9,777 nucleotides of DNA from an uncultured Clostridia bacterium. GTDB taxonomy: Bacteria; Bacillota; Clostridia; Christensenellales; UBA1242. The first letter of the stretch is position 1. The number at the start of each line of letters is the position of its first letter. The DNA lies in contig CAKVNA010000022.1 of assembly GCA_934776915.1 (NCBI GenBank), positions 1 through 9,777 on the forward strand, in the 5' to 3' direction. Below, one piece after another: positions 1-9,000 of this stretch. Both the position numbers and the translations under genes were made by a program. The notes under the pieces were generated by a model. It saw only the letters and a list, made by a program, of their open reading frames with translations. It made no database searches and was not told where the DNA came from.

Positions 1-3000
1 CATAAATTGCACCGCCAATCATAGCACCGTTTTGCTTGAAATCAGTGTATGAAATGTCTAATGTGCCTTTTGCATAAATCGCTCCGCCCTCTGAAGCAAT
101 GTTTGCATTGAATAAAGCATTTTTGATTGTTGCTCTTGAGCCGTCAACGGTGTATATTGCACCGCCATAGCCCATTGTGCCTTGTGCCACATTGCCAGTT
201 ATAAGGACTTTTGTGCTGTCTGTTCCAATGTCGATTGTCCCAGCAGAATAGATTGCACCACCTAAGTTTGAAGTGTTGCCTTGAATTGTTCCACCCAAGA
301 CATATGCCCCGCCTTTGACAACTGCAATAGCACCGCCATATAGAGCATTGTTATTTTGCATTGTGCCATTAAACATATTCAAAATTGCATATTCATTTTC
401 AACAGCAACCGCACCGCCATAGCCCGAAAGATTTTTGCCGTTTTGAATTGTAACCGCTTCATAAATATTGAGTGTGCCGCTGCCCAAAACTCTAAACATT
501 GCTTCAGTTGCTTCAACAGATTGTGATGTTTCGCCACTCTCGTCACTGCCAAAGATGTCCAGTGTTTGAAGTGAATATTCTGTCAGTTGTGTGTTGTCAA
601 AGTTAAGAGAAAGTTTGCCCCAAACTTCAAACATAACGCCTGTGTAATTTGCGTCACGATAAATTTTTGCGTCAGCGTCTTTTTGACGAGTAATTGTTAT
701 ATTTTGTTTGTTTCCAACAATAACAACCCTTTCCTCGTCAATTTTTTGGTCTTGGAATATTTCAAAGATATAGTTCTTCTTTTCGTCTGTAGATTGCTCT
801 GTTGCGTCTTTCAAACTTGCATAGTTAATTGGTTTAGACCTTTCTGTTACATCAACAACTGTTGCAATGGTTGCATAAATCTTAGCACCAAGTCGTGTAA
901 AGCATACACCCTTGCTTACAAATTTGCTTGCACCTGTTATTGCATATTTTTGGTCAGCATACAATGCAACATAAATTCCCATGCCGTCTTGCCATTGAGT
1001 ATTGTCAAGTGGACTTACTTCTAGGTGAAGTCTTATTCTATTTTTCCTCATAGAAGTTTCGCCTTGACTGCCAATGGTCAATGCCACAACATCAATAATC
1101 TTTCCTTTTGGAAGATAAATTCCGTTGCTTTCTTCTGCCTCTCCTAGCATTGTGTTGTTTGAAATGGAAAGAGCATGCTCTGTTGCAGAAGATGAAATGT
1201 AGATATTTGAATATTTTTCTGCATTTTCTGCATTGCTTGTGTTGTTATAAGAATTCACCTCGTCAAGAACAACTCTCGCTTTTTCGCCAACATAAATTGC
1301 ACTGCCAAATTCGTTTGAAGTGTTGCCGGTGATTTCCGCTTTGTCAATGCTCAAAACAAGGTTTGTATAAATTGCCCCACCACTTGCTGCGTTGTTTTCT
1401 GTGAATGTTGCAGACGATATCATAACATCTGCTTCCTTTTCCACGCCCAAAGCGTTTCTCTCAAGATACATTCCGCCGCCAAGGTTAGCGTTGCCCTTTT
1501 CAATAGTCGCAACATTTATCACAAGACTGCCGTCAGAATAGTAAATATTTCCACCGTTTTGTGCTGCTGTGTTATTTGACAAAAGTGGACTTCCAACTAT
1601 GCTAACTGTTCCGCCGTTGATGCTTAGTCCGCCGCCATTTTGAGTTGCAGTGTTGTTTGAAATTTCACTTGCACCGCTCAATGCAACTTCGCCATTTGAA
1701 ACATAAATTCCAGCACCGTCATTTGCAGTGTTTTCTGCAATCTTTGTGCCAGCTATTGTCATTTTGCCATTCTTTACAAAGATTGCACCGCCGTTTGTTG
1801 CATTATTGTTTAAAATTTCGCCAGAACTCAATGTAACTTCGCTTGCAAGTCCGTTGTTTTCTGTGACATAAATTGCACCACCAGCAAAGGCTTTGTTTTC
1901 TTTTATGGAAGAATTTTTAATGGCAAGTTTTGCTCCGTCAACAAATATGCCGCCGCCCAAAACATCTGTTCCAAAGTCAACAACGCCGCCGTTATTTCCA
2001 AGGATAATTTCAGAAGAACTAATTTCTGAAGTCTTTTCGGAACTGATATAGATATTTCCGCCAGCTGTTGCATTGTTTGAAGATATTGTAACATTGTTTG
2101 CAACAAGTATTCCGCCGTTTATTGCAACGCCGCCGCCTATTGCAGCCGAGTTACCCATATTTGCTTCGTTTGAGCCTATTTTGACACCCTTGTTAATATT
2201 GAGCGCTCCGCCAACAACTGCCAATGCACCGCCCATATTTTTTGCCGAGTTGCCATAGAATTCCACTTCGCCAGTTACAATAAGTTTGCCTGCACTTACA
2301 AGAACAGCACCGCCCGACATTGTGGCTGTGTTTCCGCTGAATAGTCCCGCAGAAATTGTGCTTGTTACATCTTCACAGTCAATGTAAATTGCACCACCGT
2401 TTTGGGCACCATTGTTTGTTAATTGAGTTTCCTTGTCAGAAATTTCTACAATACTGCCGTCTTGAGCAAACACCACACCGCCGCTCTTTGTCATAACTTC
2501 GCCGTCAAACATTCCGTTGTCGTGGATATTTGCACGAGATATTATCAACTTCGCTTGAGTTGTAATGTAGAAAACACCACCATTATTTACTGCATAGTTG
2601 TTGTAGATTTCGCTGCCAGTAACGGAAACTGTTCCGCCAGTTGCATAAACAACTGAACCGTTTTGTGAGATATGGTCATATATCTTAAGCCCAAGGTTAA
2701 ATCCAACTGTTCCGCCGTTTACTTTTATCAGGCTGTCTGCCGACTCTCTCTTGCTGCCCACGATGTCAAGTTCTGCATTGACATATGTTGCGTCATCGCC
2801 CTCAACAAAGTTGCCGCCAAAGGTCACATTGCCATTGCTTTCAACAACAAACGCCACATTGTCAGATTTTCTTGCAAATGTAATTCCGCCTCTATCTTCG
2901 CTGTCAAGTTTTTCATAGCCGGCGTAAATTGAAATTGTCTTATCTATTGTTATTGTAGATTTAAGATTTATATCACTCTTAACAACAATCTTATTGCCAT

Positions 3001-6000
3001 TTTGAGCGTTTGCCACTGCGTCTTCAAGGCTTGAATGATAACTTATAAGTTCGTTTGTGCTGCTTAAAACATCAATCAAATTGTCAACAACAATGTTGTA
3101 TCTAAGATATTTATGCCATTTATCATTTTTGACGAGTTTTTGATAGAAGTTGATATTTGTATAAACAACGCCTTCTCTATCTTCCTCAATATCACTTGCC
3201 GTGATGCCTGTGCCATTTACAACTGCATCAAACGCTGCAACGGAATAAAGTCTTGCTTCAACAAGTGTTGTCAGTTCTTCAAAGGTTTTGTTGTCGCCAA
3301 AGTTTTCTGTTGTGCCAGAAAGAACAACACTTTCAAGTCCCGAGCCGTCAAACACTTTTTCGCCAAATACTTGAACATTGCTTAAGTCAATGCTCTTTGG
3401 AATATTTACACAATTTTGGAAAGCATAAGAGCCAATGTTTGTTATGCTTGAAATGTCAAACAAGCCACTTGTGCCAAGTTCAGTCAAACTTGCACAATCG
3501 CCAAAGGCATATGCCCCAATAGTCTTGATGTTTGCTCCAAAGAAGACTCTTTCAAGTTTTGCAAAACCTTCAAAGGCATAGTCGCCAAAGTTGTCAAGTT
3601 TTTCATTTTGAACACTAACTTCCGCAAGTCCTTGTGGAATGACGACTTCGCCATTTATGTTCACAAACAAATATTTCAAACTTGACGCTCTTTCAACGCC
3701 GTCTTCCGCATTTCCGCCACCGACAAATGGAACGACAATGGAAGTGAGGTTGCTTGCATATGCGAATGCACCTTCTCTCATTGATGAAACTGTTTGTGGA
3801 ATGGAAATTGTTTCAAAAGTTGTGTTTGCAAAGGCAAATGGAAGAATGGAAATTATGTTGTAATTTGTCCCGTTGTAACTTGCATTTTGTCCCACTGCAA
3901 AGTTTTCATTATCTCCCATGTTTGAAATGAGAACTGCAAACAGACTGGCACTTGTGCCGTCAGTTGAATAGACATTTCCGTCATCTGCTAAAAACATTGC
4001 CACATTGTCATTCGCTTCAAAAGTTATATCTCTAAGTGTTCCGTTTACAAATGCACCATATGCAAACACTTGATTTTGTTTCAAGTTGTTAAGTCCAACA
4101 AGATTTTCTGCATTTTCAAAGGCAAATGACTCAATTTCAAATCCGTCTATCACAAACTTAAAGTTCAAAGATTGAATTTGTCCCGTTGTCACTAGACTTG
4201 AAATTCCAGTTATTTCTTCGCCAATAGTTATTGTTGCACCAGCGGCATAAAGTTTGTGTTTTGGAAGAATTATGTTTGCATTTTCAAGGGTTTTGCCTTC
4301 TTCGCCAAGTCCAACAATCTTTGACTCTGAGTAGGTGAATATAAATGGGTTTGAATATTCTTCCCACACAGCATAAAGTGTAACTTTCCCCGCAAACTTT
4401 GTCGTTGCTTCATTTGGATTTTCGTCATTTAAAGTTATGTCTGGAATTGTTGCACTTGGAGAATATGCCCAGCCAGCAAAGTAAGCAAAATATTTGTCAT
4501 TTTCGTCTTTAATATCTGCAATTTCCCAAACATTTCCGTTTATGTCTGCAAAGGCAATATTTCTTTCTGTTCCAATTTCAACTTTTGCCGTTTCGTTTTG
4601 ATTTTCGCCAACAATATCCGTTCTGCTTGCTCCGATAATAGTTCTTGTTGTGTTGAGGTTATAAACTATGCTATATTCCGTTTCTCTAACGCCATAAAGT
4701 TTCAAAACTCCAAGAGAAATGTCCTGATACATTGCAAACTGATTTACAACATCTTGAGTTAGAACAAATGACGAGCCAAGTTCATAGTTTACAACGCTTG
4801 CATCTGGCAAAATTGACCAGCCATGCAAAATTGTAGGGATTTCCATATCTTGTGGCAAGACGCAAGAAGTTGCTCCGTCAGCGTATGTGTTTGTTCCAGT
4901 TGGAGAAACATAAAGTGTGCTTGTTGGATATTCGCCACTGCCGCCCTCAACTTCAAATTGCAAAGTATATGAAAGCGACTTCCAAGCGACAAACAATTCA
5001 AGGACTGGTTTTGTAAAGACGCTTGTTGAAATTGTGATATATCCTTGTTCGTCAAATGTCAAATTGCTTGTGCCTTGCAATGAAACTTCTTTTGTTCTGC
5101 TCAAGAAGCCGATTTCATGTCCAAGAAGTGCAAATGAAATTAAGTCTTGCTTGCCTACTCTAAATGTTCCTTGATTGTCTGGTTCAAAGGTCAAGACTTT
5201 GTCTTCGCCATTGTTTGAAAGGATACTCAATGTGTATTTAACAAACACTGGATAAAGTTCAATTCTGTCTTCAGTTGTAAAGTTGTAGATAACTTGACCG
5301 TTTGAATATTGGGCATCTTCCGTCTTTCCATTTGGAACAGTTGTCCAGCCGACAAAATACATAGTCAATTTTGAATATGTATCAACAATTTCGCTTATGT
5401 CTGGAAGATTTTTTGTGCTATCGCCATAAATTGCCGTGACTTCTTTTGTTCTTGATGTTTCGTCACCCGCCACATGCAATGCAACTGTGTATTCGTTGCC
5501 TTGCCACACAGCATAAACTGAAACTTTGTCTTCTGTTGTTAGATTTTTAACAGTCAAACTGCCTGCAAACAAATATTCTGCGCCGTCAGCAGTTTTCCAC
5601 CCAATTTGAGTGTAGCCTGGGGCGGTGAATTTGCTTGAAGAGAGTTCACCCTCCACTCCATAGGTCATAACTGTGTCTTCAACAGTTCCTGTTGCTTCTG
5701 CAAGTCCGCTTTCATATGCAACAGTGTATTGTTTTGCACTCCAAATGGCATAGAAGTTAAGTGACAAAGTCATATCTTTGTTCATCAAAAGATTTTCGCC
5801 AAGTTTGTAAGTTTTGCCGTTGCCGTCTGAAGACAATGCCCAGCCAGAAAGAATGTAACCGCCAAGAGAAATGTCATCAGCACCAAGAAGTGCAAAGTTT
5901 TCGTCATAGTTGACGGAAATTGTTTTTATTTCTTCTTCGCTTTCATAAGGGTTGCTGTGGAATGTGACTTCATAACTGTTTGCCACCCATATTGCATAAA

Positions 6001-9000
6001 CAGTTGTGTCTTCTGCCGACATTTCAAAGTTGCTTGCGTCAAGGTCTATTCCAGCAGATGTTCCAGCACTTAGGTCAAAGCCCAAAAGTGTGTAGCCAAA
6101 TCTGCTAAGTCTGCTTGCAAGTGCTGCTAGTGTTTGTTTTGCATTTGAGTCTTCACCCGTCACAAACACTTCAACGCTAACACTTGCAGTATCAATTTTA
6201 AAGTTGCGGAAGTTTTCATTTTGCAAGTCTTGAACATTAAATTCTGCTTTAGTTTTGCTGAGTCCGTTTATGTCATTAAAGTCAAGTGTCAAAATGAATA
6301 GCGTTTGTGTGTAAACTGCTTTAATTTGCAAGTCGCCATAAGGCATAGAGTAGTCTTTTGCAAGTTCTGTCACATTTTCGCTGTCAACAATGCCCCAATA
6401 TGCAAATTCTCGTCTTTCTCTTGTCGCTGTTGTGTTTGCAAGGAGATTTGTTAAATTTGTTCCAAACATAACATCTGTAACAAATCTTGTGCCATATTGT
6501 CTAATGCCCGCTATGTCACTTGATAGCACGCCGCCATCTGTGTCAATGATAAGCGAGAACATTGCACGAGTTATAACGACATCTTGTCCGCTTGCTTTTG
6601 TTCTGTGGCTATTCTTTTGACTGCCGGCCACCTCAAATTTTGTTGCGTCTGTGTCAAGATTGTCGTCAAATGTTGGAACAACAACCTCCTCTGTTCCAGT
6701 TGGATAATTTTCAATGGCAACAGATATAACTTTGCTTGAAGTTATGTCAGATTTAACATTTATTTTTGCTCCGTCAAGAAGTTTTACTGTGTCATAGATA
6801 TCGCCGCCACCTGCAAGTTCCATTTTGCCGCTAAGGTCGGCAAGAGTGCTTCCGACAATAACAATTTCTGAACCGCTTGTATCTGCCGAGCCTATCGCTC
6901 CACCATAAACTGAAAGTTTACCGCCAAGTGAAACATAAACATTTTGAGCAAGACTTGTGCAAATGTTTTTGCCAATGTTTCCGCCATAAATTTCAAGTGT
7001 TCCCTTAAGAACTGCAATGCCACCGCCATATGTTGCTGTGTTTGAACTTATGTCTGCAGATATTATTCTTACAACATGATTGTTAAAGTTGTCATTAAGT
7101 GGACCAAAGCAAATTGCCCCGCCCCAAACGGCACTGTTGCCACTTAGCACGCAGCCCGCTTCAAAACTGATGTTGCTTATTGCTGGAGCAGTTTTATCTC
7201 CGACATAATACAGCCCACCGCCATATGTTGCCTTGTTTTCAACAATTTGTGTGCTTACACTGATTACAACTCTTTGCACACCTTCCGCCACATACATTGC
7301 ACCGCCATATGTTTCAACTTCGTCAAGGGTTTTGCTTTGATAAGTTGCCATATTTCCGTTTTTAAATGTTGCAGAATGAATGACAATTCCTTCGCCCGCT
7401 CCTTCAATCTTGTTGCCAACATAAACACCAGCACCCATTGTTGCACTGTTTTTGTCAAATGTTCCGCCAGCAATTTCTGCCATGCCGCTTGTCCATATTG
7501 CACCGCCATTTACTGCACTGCAATTTTCTATTGTCACATCACTCACAAGCAAGTTGCCATTGCTCCAAACGGCACCACCATTTCCCATTGTGGAGCAGTT
7601 AGTTATTCTTGCCCCAACAAGAGTAAGTTTGCCGTTGTTTACTATTGCTGCACCATTATTTCTTACATTTTGATTTGTCACAACAAGCACATCACCCGCA
7701 ACAAGAGTTGCCCCGCTTGCCACATAAATTGCACCGTCTGTGCTTCGAGTTGTTTCGCCGTCAAGGGTTATTGTAGAATTGTTGCTGTCAAATGTAACTT
7801 GACCGTTTTCAACCCTTATCATATAACTTGAATAGATTAAGCGATTTGAACTATCTTTTACTCTTACAAGTGTAACTGGCTTACTTGCAGTCACTTTTAT
7901 TGAGATAGCCTTGTTAAACACAAGAGCCGATTTAAGTTCAATTTTGCTTGAAACAATTTCAAGTGTGTCACCGTCAAGAAGATTTTTGATTGCTTCGCCA
8001 ACTGTTTCATAGTTAATTCTATTTATTTCGCCCGCAGAAACATTGTTTTTGATAATAACCGCTTCCACTTTTTGCCAGTTGCAGTGAAGAAGCAATTTTG
8101 TTGTATCTTTTATGCTGATTGAAGGGTTTGAGAAATCATACCAAGTGTCGATGTTTTCGTGATAGATATCATCATCGCCCGTAAATAGTCCATTGATTGC
8201 ATAGTCTTGCATGCTAAAGGTGTCAAGAAGCGAAGCATATGTCAAATATTCCCTGCTTTGTGGAATTGACATCTTGACCATTGTTTCGCCACTTTTGCTT
8301 GTTCCGCCATTGCCGCAAAGTGTTACTTCAACCATTGTTTCTTCATATTGAGCCACAAAGCAAACTGTGCCGCCGTTGTTTTCAACAAGTTTAAGTTTTG
8401 CTTTTATTTCTTCAACAGTTGCACCCATTCTGTTTAAAGAGAAAGAGTCTTTAAGCCCTATCATATTGTCAATAAGAGGAATAAAGTTTGATGTTGTAGC
8501 GTCAACATAAAATACATTCCAGCCTATGAAAGTTAAATATTGTCTTGCTGGAGCGGTGAGATAAATTTTGTCTGTAAACATAATATTCCCGCCGCCAACT
8601 TCAATGTATTCCGCTTTGTCGTTTTGATAATATGACTTGTAAGCATAGGTTCTTTGCTCCCAAACTGCTTTCAATGTAACTTGGCGATAAGGTTTGAGAG
8701 TTTGAGAGTTCATTCTTCTGACAGTTGAAATGCCTTCAGCATAACCGTCAAAATAGTTTTGCAATCTGTAACCCGCTTTAAATCCCGTTAGTTCGTCAAG
8801 GAATTTAAGGGTGTTATCGTCAGAATCGTCAAGTTGTATCTTAAATGGCTCTGCGTAAGTTGTGCCGTTGTAGGTTATTTCTCCGCCGTTTGGGTCGATT
8901 GTAATATCATCTGCCATTTTGATAATGTCAAGATAATTGCCCTCTGCAACAAGCACAAATTTCTTTGTTTCTTCATCAAGTTCAAAATATTCTTCAGCAT

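Noticed and set aside
587..1024. Plus-strand open frame of 145 codons with a hydrophobic, Cys-rich translation that could look like a membrane protein
   Set aside because: It is antisense to the cap and entry region of helix D and exit module C. The hydrophobicity is a by-product of reading the complement of the real codons.
4789..5055. Short minus-strand frames (also 1903-2106, 7264-7509, 9403-9621) overlapping the giant gene in another phase
   Set aside because: They are in a different phase from the continuous frame, are Leu/Gln-rich without domain sense, and would overlap the real coding sequence completely.
7247..7831. Plus-strand open frame of 194 codons, the longest on that strand
   Set aside because: It lies fully opposite beta-helix B. 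Its translation is rich in Cys, His and Ile with no domain, and no convincing ribosome binding site precedes it. The minus-strand frame gives clear repeat motifs here.
6650..8074. Helix B as an active pectate lyase or other polysaccharide-degrading beta-helix enzyme
   Set aside because: The fold class is similar, but no catalytic Asp/Arg/Lys arrangement of lyase or hydrolase families was recognisable, and the GGAIY rungs are typical of structural or adhesive solenoids.
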